From positions 31,314-95,313 of the forward strand of contig NZ_RQVL01000005.1 of assembly GCF_003992005.1 (NCBI RefSeq): DNA of 64,000 nucleotides, written 5' to 3'. A program made the position numbers and the translations under genes. Of this stretch, positions 35,876-45,515 are shown in pieces (the stretch's first letter is position 1; each line of letters begins with the position of its first letter). Source of the stretch: Veillonella sp. VA139. Its GTDB lineage: Bacteria > Bacillota > Negativicutes > Veillonellales > Veillonellaceae. The notes under the pieces were generated by a model. That model saw only the letters and a program-made list of their open reading frames with translations, was not told the origin of the DNA and did not search any database.

Positions 35876-35978
35876 TTGAAATAAATATTACCCTAGTGAT
35901 AGCATGAATCGTAAAAAAATAGTATAATTGTATTTTAGAATATACAATACAAGTGATATGGAAGATAGGGAGGATGGA

Positions 35979-37445
35979 ATGAAAGAAATCAAAGATGTGT
36001 CGAAATTGACTTATACGCATGTACAAGGCGGTCAGTTTCGTTGGATAACAGTAAGTACCATCATGCTAGCATTGGGAACGATTTTGCATGCAGTATCGCC
36101 AAGTGTGGCAGGGGTGACGCCGAACTGGACTATAGCTACCTATTGTGTAGCTATCAACTTAACACGTCCCACACTGAGACAAAGTTTGGGGATTGGTTTG
36201 GTAGCAGCTTTAATCAATGTATTCACGTCAAAATCGGCATTGCCCTACGGGAACCTGATTAGTGAGCCTTTGGGGGCTTTCACATGCGCCGTGTTAGTAC
36301 ATTACATTTCTAATCTAAAAATTGGTAAACTAAATTTGATGCCTATATTGAGTGCTTTCATCAGTACCGTGGCGTCTGGTGGAGCTTTCATTACCTGTTT
36401 ATACCTCGTGTTAGGATTGCCGAGCAATGTGTATTGGAACGCTATGTGGCCATTGGTATTGATGGTGGCCCTTTGTAATGCCGTAGTGGCACCATTTTTG
36501 TACATTCCGGCGCAAAAATTATTGGCTCGTCAAACTGTGAAAGGTCAACAATTGACGGACAGTAGTGACCACAGTGATTTACATATTGTACCATCTGTGA
36601 AAGCACCAATTGTCATTGACCATATGAGTTATCGCTATGGAAACCAAACAAAGTATGCCGTGAAAGACATTAACTTAGTAGTACATGAAGGAGATTTTCT
36701 TGTCATTACAGGACCAGCAGGCTGTGGTAAATCTACCATCTGTATGGCTATGGCAGGAGCGGTACCGAAGTTCTATGGCGGAACTATGGAAGGTATGGTG
36801 TTCATCAACGGCAAAGCAGTGACGCAATTAGAAATTCCAGACGTCGCAGATGATATCGGTATCGTCTTAGCCGACTATGATACACAACTAGTGACCATGA
36901 CGGTGGCAGAGGAAGTAGCCTTTGCCCTTGAAAATCGTGGCTATACAGCGGAGGCGATTCAAGAGCGTACAGCCATCGTGTTAGAACAAGTAGGCTTAAC
37001 TGGATTGGAAGATCGCAATGTGTACAGCTTGTCTGGGGGGCAACGTCAGCGGTTGGCAATTGCCTCTGTGTTAGCTGTAAACCCATCTATTTTGGTCTTA
37101 GATGAACCCACAAGCTCTTTAGATCCAGAAGGCACAGAAGAGTTATATCGCTTAGTAGGTTCCTTGAATCGTGACCATGGTATTACTGTTGTGGTTATTG
37201 ACCACGATTTACATGCTGTCTTACCATACGCAAATCGTATGGTATTAATCGATGGTGGGGAGCTAAAAATCGACAGCTCTGTAGAAGATGTATTGTCTTA
37301 TATGTATGATACGAACACATACGTAGATGCATTGCCATCCTTATTTGTAACCTATAAATCCTTAGTAGCAAAAGGGATTGATTTAGATACACCATGGTTG
37401 TCTTTAGCATCTGCGCAGTCTAGTCTTATGAAAGGAGAACGCTAA
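35979..37445 (+). CDS. ECF transporter: S-component fused to ATPase (EcfA)
   Basis: A 488-residue fusion. Residues about 18-190 are a five- or six-helix membrane domain like a substrate-binding S-component (ALGTILHAVSPSVAGVTPNW, LPYGNLISEPLGAF); the N-terminal pattern recalls the tryptophan S-component TrpP, tentative. From about 205 an ABC domain follows with Walker A GPAGCGKST, signature LSGGQRQR and DEPTSSLD. The start at 35979 (GGGAGGATGGA upstream) is preferred to the TTG at 35928. It is followed 1 bp later by a second ATPase and EcfT, so one operon encodes the whole importer. Confidence 0.85.
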   Translation: MKEIKDVSKLTYTHVQGGQFRWITVSTIMLALGTILHAVSPSVAGVTPNWTIATYCVAINLTRPTLRQSLGIGLVAALINVFTSKSALPYGNLISEPLGAFTCAVLVHYISNLKIGKLNLMPILSAFISTVASGGAFITCLYLVLGLPSNVYWNAMWPLVLMVALCNAVVAPFLYIPAQKLLARQTVKGQQLTDSSDHSDLHIVPSVKAPIVIDHMSYRYGNQTKYAVKDINLVVHEGDFLVITGPAGCGKSTICMAMAGAVPKFYGGTMEGMVFINGKAVTQLEIPDVADDIGIVLADYDTQLVTMTVAEEVAFALENRGYTAEAIQERTAIVLEQVGLTGLEDRNVYSLSGGQRQRLAIASVLAVNPSILVLDEPTSSLDPEGTEELYRLVGSLNRDHGITVVVIDHDLHAVLPYANRMVLIDGGELKIDSSVEDVLSYMYDTNTYVDALPSLFVTYKSLVAKGIDLDTPWLSLASAQSSLMKGER

Positions 37446-37446
37446 T

Positions 37447-38253
37447 ATGTTGACAGTTGAAAATTTGCGCTTTTCCTATGTACCAGGACAAGATATTATG
37501 AAAGACGTAACTTTCACAATTGGGAATGGTGAGTTCATTACATTAGGCGGTCGAAATGGTTGTGGAAAAACCACTGTGACCCGTTTATTAGTCGGTTTAG
37601 AAACGCCTGTAGAAGGTAAGATTTCTTACGACGGTCAAGATATTACGAATATGCCTACCTCTGAAAGAGGGCGTTTTATTGGCTATGTATTTCAACAGCC
37701 AGATCGTCAAATGTTCCGCCAAACTGTGGCAGAAGAGGTGGCATTTGGGCCAGAACAATTGGGGTATGACAAAGAAACCGTTCGTAGTATCGTGAAAGAT
37801 GCGTTGGAACGAGTAGGCATTTCCCATTTAGCAGAATCCTATCCATTAGGCTTACGCCGTGGAGAAAAGCAACGAGTAGCCATCGCCTCAGCGTTAGCGA
37901 TGCAGTCTAAACTGTTGATTCTTGATGAACCAACGAGCGGTCAAGATGGGACGGAAACAAAAGGTTTACTTGTGTTGTTGCAAGAATTGCAAGCCCAAGG
38001 TTTGACCATATTACTCATTACCCATGATATGGAAATTATGGCAGAATATTCTACACGAGTGATCATTATGGGATATGGCACAAAAGCTTTTGATGGATCC
38101 CCAGAAGAGCTATTTACACATCGTGATGATCTGTTAGAACTGGGTTTAACGAAGCCACCGAGCGTGGTGCTTAGTGAAGCGGTGCCAGCCTTAGGGTATT
38201 GCAAATCTATGAAAGAGTTTGAACTGCGCTATGCAGAGTATGTGAAAGGATAG
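37447..38253 (+). CDS. ECF transporter ATPase (second EcfA) with atypical signature motif
   Basis: A 268-residue ATPase of the EcfA type. Walker A is GRNGCGKTT, Q-loop FQQPDRQ and Walker B LLILDEPTSGQD. The ABC signature reads LRRGEKQR where LSGGQ is expected, so its signature half-site may be weak and the two ATP sites of the heterodimer unequal. It lies between the S-ATPase fusion and EcfT with minimal spacing. Confidence 0.88.
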   Translation: MLTVENLRFSYVPGQDIMKDVTFTIGNGEFITLGGRNGCGKTTVTRLLVGLETPVEGKISYDGQDITNMPTSERGRFIGYVFQQPDRQMFRQTVAEEVAFGPEQLGYDKETVRSIVKDALERVGISHLAESYPLGLRRGEKQRVAIASALAMQSKLLILDEPTSGQDGTETKGLLVLLQELQAQGLTILLITHDMEIMAEYSTRVIIMGYGTKAFDGSPEELFTHRDDLLELGLTKPPSVVLSEAVPALGYCKSMKEFELRYAEYVKG

Positions 38254-38263
38254 GAGGAGACCG

Positions 38264-38938
38264 ATGAAATTTGTACCATTAACAAAAATTTGGGCAACCA
38301 TCTTCGTGTCCATCTTAGCCATTGCTATGAAAACTCCGGAACTATTGTTAGCATTATTTGGAGTAGAATTGCTGGTAATGCTCATAGGTGGTATTTTGTT
38401 CCGTCAATGGAAAGCATTATTCGCCTTAATCGGGTTTTCTGCGTTCTTAGGTATCGTACAGTACTTGGGTAGCTGGTCTGTGGACTCCGCGGTTGTAACA
38501 GCTTTACGTATGTTGACGATGACTACCATCTTTATGATGCTTATCGTGACAACGAAAACGCAGGATTTAACAGTGGCGCTGGTTCAACAATGTCGCATTC
38601 CCTATGCCTATGCCTTTATGTTTACAGCGGCCCTACGCTTTGTGCCTGACTTTTTACGTGAAAGTAAAGCCGTTCAAGAGGCGCAGGCATGTCGAGGTAT
38701 GTCCTTAGAAGGGAATTGGCTGACAAAGATAAAATCTTACATGACGGTAATCCAACCGTTGATGCTGAAATCTTTGAGTCGTTCGGAGACAATGGCATTG
38801 TCCTTGGAACTTCGAGGATTTGGAAATCAGCAACATACATTTATGCGGAAAGTGAGCTTGCAGGGCATTGATTATGTGGCAGTTCTTGTTATGTTGGGAG
38901 CGACCCTTGTGACGCTATTTGCTTTGTGGCGTTCGTAA
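38264..38938 (+). CDS. ecfT: ECF transporter transmembrane coupling protein EcfT
   Basis: A 224-residue membrane protein with the two cytoplasmic coupling-helix motifs of EcfT: QACRGM and LELRGF, each with the x-R-G core that docks to the ATPases. AGGAGGAGACCG precedes the ATG. It is the last gene of the ECF operon and is followed by a terminator. Confidence 0.9.
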   Translation: MKFVPLTKIWATIFVSILAIAMKTPELLLALFGVELLVMLIGGILFRQWKALFALIGFSAFLGIVQYLGSWSVDSAVVTALRMLTMTTIFMMLIVTTKTQDLTVALVQQCRIPYAYAFMFTAALRFVPDFLRESKAVQEAQACRGMSLEGNWLTKIKSYMTVIQPLMLKSLSRSETMALSLELRGFGNQQHTFMRKVSLQGIDYVAVLVMLGATLVTLFALWRS

Positions 38939-38952
38939 CTAAATAAGATAAA

Positions 38953-39028
38953 GGGAAGACCGCAACATACTCCTTCTCAAACTGATACAGTGGTTAGGTT
39001 TGTTCAGGAGCATGTTGCGGTCTTCTTA
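38953..39028 (+). terminator. terminator after the ECF operon
   Basis: GAAGACCGCAACAT and ATGTTGCGGTCTTC form a 14-bp perfect outer stem, with TCCT/AGGA inside. Confidence 0.75.
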
Positions 39029-39196
39029 TGTTTGTGTGATTTGGTCAGTAAGGGAACGCCACAAGGCTGCTACGCCTAACTGCGTTCCTTTGGGGGGAAG
39101 ATGGTGTTGTTTGAGAACATGCCGTGCTCTTCTTGTGTTTGTGTGATTTGGTCAGTAAGGGAACGCCATAAGGCTGCTACTCGTAACGGCGTTCCT
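39021..39196. repeat. two direct copies of an about 70-bp intergenic repeat
   Basis: Copies at 39021-39090 and 39128-39196, 107 bp apart, nearly identical in their first 50 bp (GTTTGTGTGATTTGGTCAGT, then AAGGGAACGCC). Each contains GGAACGC/GCGTTCC arms that can fold. Between them is CATGCCGTGCTCTT, also found at the nrdA 3' end. No coding content was seen. Confidence 0.6.
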
Positions 39197-39321
39197 CAAT
39201 GGGTGGAGGTCTGTTTTTAATAATAACTTTCAAAATTATTCTGCAAGTACTTGAAATGGACATGGCTGTTAGTGCTATAATAGAATGAGGTAAGTTCGTG
39301 CAGGGGTTGAAAGGAGAACTG

Positions 39322-39816
39322 ATGGATTATAAAGTGGCAGCTTCTTTTTGGACAGAGAAGGATAAAACTGCAAGAAAGATGGACCCAGATGAATTGCATA
39401 TTGAGATTGTTGATTTTTTGAAAGCTCATCATACGTGTGCGTTAGCAACGCATAGTGAAACGGGTGTACGATGCACGCCATTATCGTATACTGTACATGG
39501 TGGATATATTGATATTTTCTCTGAAGGTGGTGAGAAATTCTTTCACTTAGAAGAAGATAAAAATGTATCGCTTACTGTGTTCGATCCTTATGAGGGTCCA
39601 GGTACGGCAAAGAGTGTTCAGATTCAAGGTGTAGCAACGGTGCTAGGCCCTGATGATGAAGCGTATGCTAAGGTACTAACAGAAATTGGTATGGAAAAAC
39701 TTTTAGAACGTGATGATGCATTGTATTTGATTCGTGTGAAATCGAATGAGATTGTTTACTTGAATGGTTCCTTGCGAGCACGTGGCTATTATATTCGTCA
39801 AGTCTTAGCGAGATAG
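39322..39816 (+). CDS. pyridoxamine 5'-phosphate oxidase-like flavin protein
   Basis: A 164-residue split-barrel protein of the PNPOx-like superfamily, which bind FMN, F420 or haem. Features include CALATHSETGVRCTPLSY near residues 38-55 and DIFSEGGEKF. The start at ATG 39322 is used because GAAAGGAGAACT precedes it; an upstream in-frame GTG overlaps the ribosome site. Substrate unknown; reduction of a flavin-linked substrate or haem handling is possible. Confidence 0.8.
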   Translation: MDYKVAASFWTEKDKTARKMDPDELHIEIVDFLKAHHTCALATHSETGVRCTPLSYTVHGGYIDIFSEGGEKFFHLEEDKNVSLTVFDPYEGPGTAKSVQIQGVATVLGPDDEAYAKVLTEIGMEKLLERDDALYLIRVKSNEIVYLNGSLRARGYYIRQVLAR

Positions 39817-39823
39817 GGTAGAT

Positions 39824-39906
39824 TCTTTTTGCACATCTGCGTCAAGTATGATACAATAAATAAAGACCGCCGTTAGAGGTTTCATCTAACGGTGGTTTTT
39901 TATTTT
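39824..39906 (+). promoter_or_regulatory. promoter followed immediately by an intrinsic terminator, upstream of the cyclophilin gene
   Basis: TTGCAC, 17 bp, TACAAT (ending near 39856), then within a few bases of the predicted RNA start a stem CCGCCGTTAGA/TCTAACGGTGG with TTTTTT. The transcript would be about 45 nt unless antiterminated. It could also be the terminator of the previous gene with a chance promoter. Confidence 0.4.
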
Positions 39907-39924
39907 AGAAATGGGGAATTACTA

Positions 39925-40551
39925 ATGAATATACAACGAATCTTATTGAGTGCACTATTAGGAGCCACGCTGGTAGTGACGGCCGCTTGTGGTACTGACG
40001 CTGCTGAGCAAGCAAAGTCAGAAGTGACAAAGAACGTAAAAGTAGAAACAAAAATGCCTAGCTTTGATGCGACACCAATCGCCGATGAATATGCAACGAT
40101 TCATACAAATAAAGGCGATATCAAAGTCCGTCTCTATGGTAGTAAGGCACCTATTACTGTGAAAAACTTTAAAAGTTTAATTGAGCAAGGATATTACAAT
40201 AATTTAACCTTTCACCGTGTTATCGATGGATTCATGATTCAAGGTGGAGATAATAAAAAGGGTGGTCCAGGGTATACAATTCCTGATGAAGTGAGCAATG
40301 ATTTGCACTTTAATAAAATGGGTATCTTGGCGATGGCTAATGCAGGCCCCAATACAGGGAATGCGCAGTTTTTTATTACTGTGGCACCAACCCCATGGTT
40401 AGATAACAAACACACCATCTTTGGCGTAGTGGTACAAGGTATGGATGTGGTAGAAGCGATCAGTCGTGTGCCGAGAGATAAACGGGATGCACCAAAAGAA
40501 CCAGTGGTGATTCAGTCTGTTGATTTAGCACCAATCCCAGCTGGTGAATAA
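39925..40551 (+). CDS. peptidyl-prolyl cis-trans isomerase, cyclophilin-type lipoprotein
   Basis: A 208-residue exported lipoprotein. The signal has lipobox VTAAC (Cys near 23). The cyclophilin fold spans about residues 50-205 with FHRVIDGFMIQGGD, NTGNAQFFIT and WLDNKHTIFG motifs, which include the catalytic Arg and the Phe/Trp pocket. It helps extracytoplasmic proteins fold. GGGGAATTACTA precedes the ATG. The stop overlaps the next gene's possible GTG start. Confidence 0.92.
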   Translation: MNIQRILLSALLGATLVVTAACGTDAAEQAKSEVTKNVKVETKMPSFDATPIADEYATIHTNKGDIKVRLYGSKAPITVKNFKSLIEQGYYNNLTFHRVIDGFMIQGGDNKKGGPGYTIPDEVSNDLHFNKMGILAMANAGPNTGNAQFFITVAPTPWLDNKHTIFGVVVQGMDVVEAISRVPRDKRDAPKEPVVIQSVDLAPIPAGE

Positions 40552-40552
40552 G

Positions 40553-40825
40553 ATGGAAGAAAAATTTTATACCTATATGGTACGCTGTGCAGATGGATCT
40601 CTCTATACGGGATGGACTACAGATTTAGAAAAACGTATACGAGCTCATAATGGTGAAATTAAAGGGGGCGCCAAGTATACACGAAGTCGAAGACCAGTCA
40701 CTTTGGTATGGAGCACAGCTTTCAGTAGAAAGCAAGATGCTCAATCTATGGAACAGCAAGTAAAGCGCATGGAACGGTCTCAAAAAGATGCCCTCATTGC
40801 GGCAAATTGTGATATAATGAAATGA
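40553..40825 (+). CDS. GIY-YIG nuclease-fold protein (UPF0213 type)
   Basis: A 90-residue single-domain protein of the UvrC/GIY-YIG superfamily: YTYMVRC...SLYTGWT carries the degenerate GIY-YIG strands, with conserved Arg (LEKRIRAHN) and a Glu near the C-terminus. Molecular role of small family members is unclear. Start ATG 40553 or GTG 40544; neither has a strong ribosome site, so translation is probably coupled to the cyclophilin gene. Confidence 0.85.
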   Translation: MEEKFYTYMVRCADGSLYTGWTTDLEKRIRAHNGEIKGGAKYTRSRRPVTLVWSTAFSRKQDAQSMEQQVKRMERSQKDALIAANCDIMK

Positions 40826-40861
40826 TACAGATAGTGCGTGAATACGAGAGGAGGAATGCTA

Positions 40862-41320
40862 ATGAAACGAGTCATTGTGTCCGTGAAAAGTACGCAACGT
40901 GATGCGGATGGAGAAGATACGGTGGTGGAATTAGTATCCTCTGGTAAGTATTATGAAACAGCCTTGGCGAAACATATCATTTATGATGAAAGTGAAGTCA
41001 CTGGTTTGGGGAATACGAAAACAACCATTAAAGCCTATAAGGATTCGGTGGTACTCTTAAGAACTGGTGAATTTTCTATGCGCCATGAGTATCAACTGGG
41101 GAAGACTAATATTGCAAGTTTGGAAACCCCATATGGGGCGCTAGAACTAGCTATGCTAACCCATGAATTAGACATAGATTTGAAAGATGGCAAGGGCCAT
41201 ATTTGTTTAGGATATGATATCTCTGTTGGTGGTGAATGGCAATTTTACAACCAACTGTATGTAGAGATTCGGGAGGATGTACATTATGGACATGAAAGAA
41301 GTTTTGAAAGCAGCCATTAA
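40862..41320 (+). CDS. DUF1934 (YwiB-like) protein
   Basis: A 152-residue beta-barrel protein like YwiB, which precedes argS in Bacillus as here. Recognisable segments are VIVSVKSTQ, FSMRHEYQLGKTNI and TPYGALELAMLTHELDIDL. The start ATG 40862 fits GAGAGGAGG. Its end overlaps the argS start by about 35 bp. Function unknown; a lipocalin/calycin-like fold is known for relatives. Confidence 0.82.
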   Translation: MKRVIVSVKSTQRDADGEDTVVELVSSGKYYETALAKHIIYDESEVTGLGNTKTTIKAYKDSVVLLRTGEFSMRHEYQLGKTNIASLETPYGALELAMLTHELDIDLKDGKGHICLGYDISVGGEWQFYNQLYVEIREDVHYGHERSFESSH

Positions 41321-42950
41321 GGATGCTTTGCAGATAGCTCTGGAACAAGGAGAGTTACCAGAAGGTACCTATCCAGAGGCACATTTGGAAGTGCCACCGC
41401 AGAAAGAGTTTGGTGATTTTTCCACCAATATTGCTATGCAATCTGCAAGAGTGGCGAAATCTAATCCAAGGGCCATTGCGGAAACGATCATTTCCCATAT
41501 GAACTACGATTGGTTGGAACGAGCAGAGGTAGCAGGTGCTGGGTTTATTAATTTCTTCTTAGCTTCTGATGTGATTTACGATACTTTAAAAAACATATTA
41601 ACAACAGGGGACACATATGGTGGTGCACCACTTCGTGAAGAAGATACTGTGCAAATTGAGTATGTCAGTGCGAACCCAACTGGTTTGTTACATGTAGGTC
41701 ATGGTCGTGGTGCTGCCTATGGTAGTGCCTTGGTAAATTTAATGCGTGCAGCTGGATATAATGTGTTTGCTGAATATTACATTAATGACGCAGGTAAGCA
41801 AATCGATAACTTAGCGGCCTCTGTGAATGCTCGGTATTTAGAATTATTAGATATGAAACATGAGTTCCCTGAGTCTGGCTATCGTGGTCAAGATGTCATT
41901 GATACAGCGCAGGAATTGATTAACTGGAGAGGCGATTTCTTTGCAGTACTTCCAGAAGAAGAGCGTGTTCCATTCTTTAAAGAATTTGCCTTAACAGAAA
42001 AATTAAATGGATTACGTAAAACATTGCGTAATTTCCGTGTAGGATTTGATCGTTGGTTTAGCGAACGTAGTTTACATAAAAGTGGTGAGATTCGCACATT
42101 AGTGGATCAGCTATTGGAATCTGGCGGAATGTATGAAAAAGATGGGGCCTACTGGTTGGCATCTATGCAATATGGGGATGACAAAGACCGTGTAGTTATC
42201 CGTGACAATGGAGAACCAACGTACTTGGCGGCAGATATTGCGTATCACAAAGATAAATACGAACGTGGCTACAAACAATTAATCAATATTTGGGGTGCTG
42301 ACCATCATGGGTATATTGCCCGTGTGAAAGCAGCTATGGAAGCGCTTGGATTTAACCCAGATAAATTAGAGGTTCTACTATTACAAATGGTATTCTTATA
42401 CCGTGATGGAGAACTTGTGAAAATGTCTAAACGGACAGGAGAAACCATTACGTTGGACGAATTAATCGAAGATGTAGGGGTAGATGCAGCGAGATACTTC
42501 TTCTTGATGCGTTCCTTAGATAGCCAATTGGACTTCGACATCAATTTGGCATCCTCTAAATCTAACGATAATCCAGTGTACTACATCCAATATGCCCATG
42601 CTCGTATTCACAGTATTTTCAACCAAGTGAAAGAAGCTGGTATTGCCTATGGCGACTGGGCGAATACTACTTTCACAGCATTGCAAGGCGAACAAGAAGT
42701 GGAATTGATTAAAAAATTAGCAGCCTATCCAGAAGAAATTCAGTTATCTGCTAATAATAAAGCGCCACATCGTATTGCTAAATACTTGTACGATGTAGCC
42801 AGTCTATTCCATTCCTTCTATAAACAAGGTCGTATCATGGGCGTTGAGCCAGAATTGCAACAAGCTCGCTTAGGCTTGATTACGGCAACAGCACATGTAT
42901 TGCAACATGGTCTAGGTATCTTAGGTATTTCCGCTCCTGAAAAAATGTAA
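41286..42950 (+). CDS. argS: arginyl-tRNA synthetase
   Basis: A 554-residue class I aminoacyl-tRNA synthetase that charges tRNA-Arg. HIGH-type motif HVGHGRG near residue 138-144 and KMSKRTG near 378. N-terminal additional domain and C-terminal anticodon-binding DALR domain are present. Start chosen at 41286 because GGGAGG at 41271 leaves 9 bp; ATGs at 41277 and 41292 are alternatives. It overlaps DUF1934 upstream and lies 30 bp before pyrG. Confidence 0.95.
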   Translation: MDMKEVLKAAIKDALQIALEQGELPEGTYPEAHLEVPPQKEFGDFSTNIAMQSARVAKSNPRAIAETIISHMNYDWLERAEVAGAGFINFFLASDVIYDTLKNILTTGDTYGGAPLREEDTVQIEYVSANPTGLLHVGHGRGAAYGSALVNLMRAAGYNVFAEYYINDAGKQIDNLAASVNARYLELLDMKHEFPESGYRGQDVIDTAQELINWRGDFFAVLPEEERVPFFKEFALTEKLNGLRKTLRNFRVGFDRWFSERSLHKSGEIRTLVDQLLESGGMYEKDGAYWLASMQYGDDKDRVVIRDNGEPTYLAADIAYHKDKYERGYKQLINIWGADHHGYIARVKAAMEALGFNPDKLEVLLLQMVFLYRDGELVKMSKRTGETITLDELIEDVGVDAARYFFLMRSLDSQLDFDINLASSKSNDNPVYYIQYAHARIHSIFNQVKEAGIAYGDWANTTFTALQGEQEVELIKKLAAYPEEIQLSANNKAPHRIAKYLYDVASLFHSFYKQGRIMGVEPELQQARLGLITATAHVLQHGLGILGISAPEKM

Positions 42951-42980
42951 TCAGAAGCATATAATTATTAGGGAGGCATC

Positions 42981-44591
42981 ATGTCAACAAAGTATATTTT
43001 CGTAACAGGTGGCGTCGTATCATCATTAGGTAAAGGCATTACTGCAGCATCCTTGGGACGTTTGTTGAAAAATCGTGGATATAAGGTGACAATTCAAAAA
43101 TTTGATCCATATATCAATATCGACCCAGGTACCATGAGTCCCTATCAACATGGTGAAGTGTTCGTCACTGACGACGGTGCAGAAACTGACTTAGATTTAG
43201 GTCACTATGAACGTTTCATTGACATTAACTTAGGTAAAACATCCAATATTACAGCTGGTAAAGTGTATTGGTCTGTCATCAATAAAGAACGTAAAGGGGA
43301 ATACCTTGGTTCCACAGTACAAGTTATCCCTCATATTACAAATGAAATTAAAAACGCTGTGTTCCGTGTAGGTAAAGAAGATAATGCAGATGTGGTGATT
43401 ACAGAAATCGGCGGTACTGTGGGCGATATTGAAAGCTTACCGTTCTTGGAAGCTATCCGCCAAGTAAAAAAAGAAGTCAACCGTGATGATGTGTTATATA
43501 TCCACGTTACATTGGTACCATACATCAGCGCAGCTGGCGAGTTGAAAACAAAACCAACACAACACAGCGTAAAAGAACTTCGTGGTATTGGTATCCAACC
43601 AGATATCATCGTATGCCGTACAGAAAAAGAAATTTCCCGTGACATGAAAGATAAATTGGCATTATTCTGTGACGTGGATCCAGATGCTATCGTGGAAAAC
43701 CGCACTTGCAGCACCATCTATGAAGTACCATTGATGATGCAAGAGGAAGGATTAGATAGCATTGTTGTACGCAAATTGAACCTTGAAGATCGTCCTGCAG
43801 ACATGACAGAATGGAAAGACATGGTTCATAAAATCTTACATCCTAAACAAGAAATTACTATCGCTCTTGTTGGTAAATACGTAGCATTACATGATGCGTA
43901 CATTTCTGTAGCCGAGGCATTGGGTCATGCAGGTATCGTAGAAGATACAAAAGTTAACATTAAATGGGTTGACTCTGAAGCGGTAGAAGCAGAAGGTACA
44001 GACCTAGCGGAAGTATACAAAGATGTAGACGGTATCTTGGTACCAGGCGGTTTTGGTTGCCGTGGTGTAGAAGGTAAAATTGCGACCATCCAATATGCTC
44101 GTGAGCACAAAGTGCCGTTCCTTGGCATTTGCTTGGGCATGCAAACATCTGTAATGGAATTTGCTCGTTCTGTATTGGATATGAATGGCGCTACTTCCAC
44201 AGAATTTGATGAAAGCTGTGAGTTCCCTGTGATCGACTTAATGGATGACCAAGTAGATGTAGATGAAAAAGGTGGTACAATGCGCCTAGGCGTATACCCA
44301 TGTAAAACAGTACCTGGTACAAAAGTACATGAAGCATACGGCGAAGATTTGATTTACGAACGCCATCGCCACCGTTGGGAATTCAACAATGCATACCGTC
44401 AACAATTGACAGATGCAGGCTTGATTATCTCCGGTACATCCCCTGATAATCGTCTAGTAGAATGCGTTGAAGTAGCGGATCATCCTTGGTTCGTAGGCGT
44501 ACAATTCCATCCAGAATTGAAATCTCGTCCAAACAATGCACATCCATTGTTCAAAGGATTTGTGAAAGCGGCTATTGATAATAAAAAATAA
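42981..44591 (+). CDS. pyrG: CTP synthase
   Basis: A 536-residue enzyme making CTP from UTP and glutamine. Synthetase domain: [12 protein letters not shown] at the N-terminus. Glutaminase domain: FLGICLGMQ (catalytic Cys) and [12 protein letters not shown] (catalytic His, Glu). Length is as expected (about 535). GGGAGGCATC precedes the ATG. Confidence 0.97.
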   Translation: MSTKYIFVTGGVVSSLGKGITAASLGRLLKNRGYKVTIQKFDPYINIDPGTMSPYQHGEVFVTDDGAETDLDLGHYERFIDINLGKTSNITAGKVYWSVINKERKGEYLGSTVQVIPHITNEIKNAVFRVGKEDNADVVITEIGGTVGDIESLPFLEAIRQVKKEVNRDDVLYIHVTLVPYISAAGELKTKPTQHSVKELRGIGIQPDIIVCRTEKEISRDMKDKLALFCDVDPDAIVENRTCSTIYEVPLMMQEEGLDSIVVRKLNLEDRPADMTEWKDMVHKILHPKQEITIALVGKYVALHDAYISVAEALGHAGIVEDTKVNIKWVDSEAVEAEGTDLAEVYKDVDGILVPGGFGCRGVEGKIATIQYAREHKVPFLGICLGMQTSVMEFARSVLDMNGATSTEFDESCEFPVIDLMDDQVDVDEKGGTMRLGVYPCKTVPGTKVHEAYGEDLIYERHRHRWEFNNAYRQQLTDAGLIISGTSPDNRLVECVEVADHPWFVGVQFHPELKSRPNNAHPLFKGFVKAAIDNKK

Positions 44592-44613
44592 GACATAGTG
44601 AGTATGTAACATA

Positions 44614-44663
44614 GAAAGGACTGCAACAGAATACAATAGATTCTGGGTGCAGTCCTTTTGTAA
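44614..44663 (+). terminator. terminator after pyrG
   Basis: AAAGGACTGCA and TGCAGTCCTTTT arms with inner AGAAT/ATTCT pairing. Confidence 0.85.
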
Positions 44664-44728
44664 GATTTTTATCGGAATGATGAATGTTAGAGGCATCTGC
44701 ATATTTTATGCTAGAAGGTGGTGATGAT

Positions 44729-45334
44729 ATGGTATTGCAAAATAAGTTGGGACTTACAGACTCTGTAGAACTTGCTAGGGAGGAAGAACGGATTAGTAAG
44801 AAGAAAGCGTTAGATCTGTTTGATACTGCTGTACTAGAGAAGTATGCTGTAGGTTCTTTTGCACAATTAGCTGCGATACATAGATATTTATTTGAAGGTA
44901 TCTATGACTTTGCAGGAAAAGTTAGGTCTGTTAATATAGCAAAAGGTAATTTCCGGTTTGCGCCTGTAATGTATTTACAGGCAGCCCTTGAAAGTATAGA
45001 GAACATGCCACAATCTACTTTTGATGAAATTATTGAAAAATATGTGGAGATGAACGTGGCACATCCTTTCAGAGAAGGCAATGGAAGAAGTGCTAGAATC
45101 TGGCTAGACCTAATGTTGAAGCAAGAACTACATCACGTTGTAGATTGGAGCTTAGTAGATAAAGACGATTATTTACTAGCCATGGAACGAAGCCCTATTA
45201 AAGATATTGAAATCAAGCATCTTTTAAAAAGAGCATTAACTGATCGGATAGATGATAGAGAAGTTTATATGAAGGGCATTGATCATAGTTATTACTATGA
45301 AGGGTATACCTTGTATAAAACAGAAGAGTTGTAG
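44729..45334 (+). CDS. Fic protein, class III (self-inhibited)
   Basis: A 201-residue AMP-transferase of the Fic family. The active-site motif [12 protein letters not shown] is at residues 112-123 (catalytic H112). The C-terminal inhibitory motif S187-YYY-E191-G matches the class III pattern S/T-xxx-E-G/N, as in Neisseria NmFic, so the enzyme should be autoinhibited and need no antitoxin gene; none is present. ATG 44729 follows GAAGGTGGTGA. Targets in NmFic-type enzymes include DNA gyrase; target here is unknown. It stands alone next to a toxin-like small locus. Confidence 0.88.
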   Translation: MVLQNKLGLTDSVELAREEERISKKKALDLFDTAVLEKYAVGSFAQLAAIHRYLFEGIYDFAGKVRSVNIAKGNFRFAPVMYLQAALESIENMPQSTFDEIIEKYVEMNVAHPFREGNGRSARIWLDLMLKQELHHVVDWSLVDKDDYLLAMERSPIKDIEIKHLLKRALTDRIDDREVYMKGIDHSYYYEGYTLYKTEEL

Positions 45335-45389
45335 GATATTTTGAGCCCTACGATGCAGCTATTCTATTGTCTTTTATTCCAAACAGTGC

Positions 45390-45504
45390 TATACTTAAGA
45401 CACAAACAAGAAGAGCCATCAACGTGTGCTGGCGTTAGGCTCATCTCAAAAGCGTAAATTGATGATGCCTAACGTGTAGAGGGTGCGAACCTCTTTCGTT
45501 AGGC
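45390..45504 (+). ncRNA. candidate antisense RNA of the 45-kb small-peptide locus
   Basis: Plus-strand promoter TTGTCT (45367-45372), 17 bp, TGC-TATACT (45390-45395). The RNA begins near 45402 with CAAGAAGAGCCATCAACGTG, almost the same 5' sequence as the antisense RNA of the 11.8-kb locus, folds CAACG/CGTTG-like, and ends at the GCCTAACG/CGTTAGGC stem (45467-45504). Confidence 0.5.
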
Positions 45505-45515
45505 TTCATCATTAA

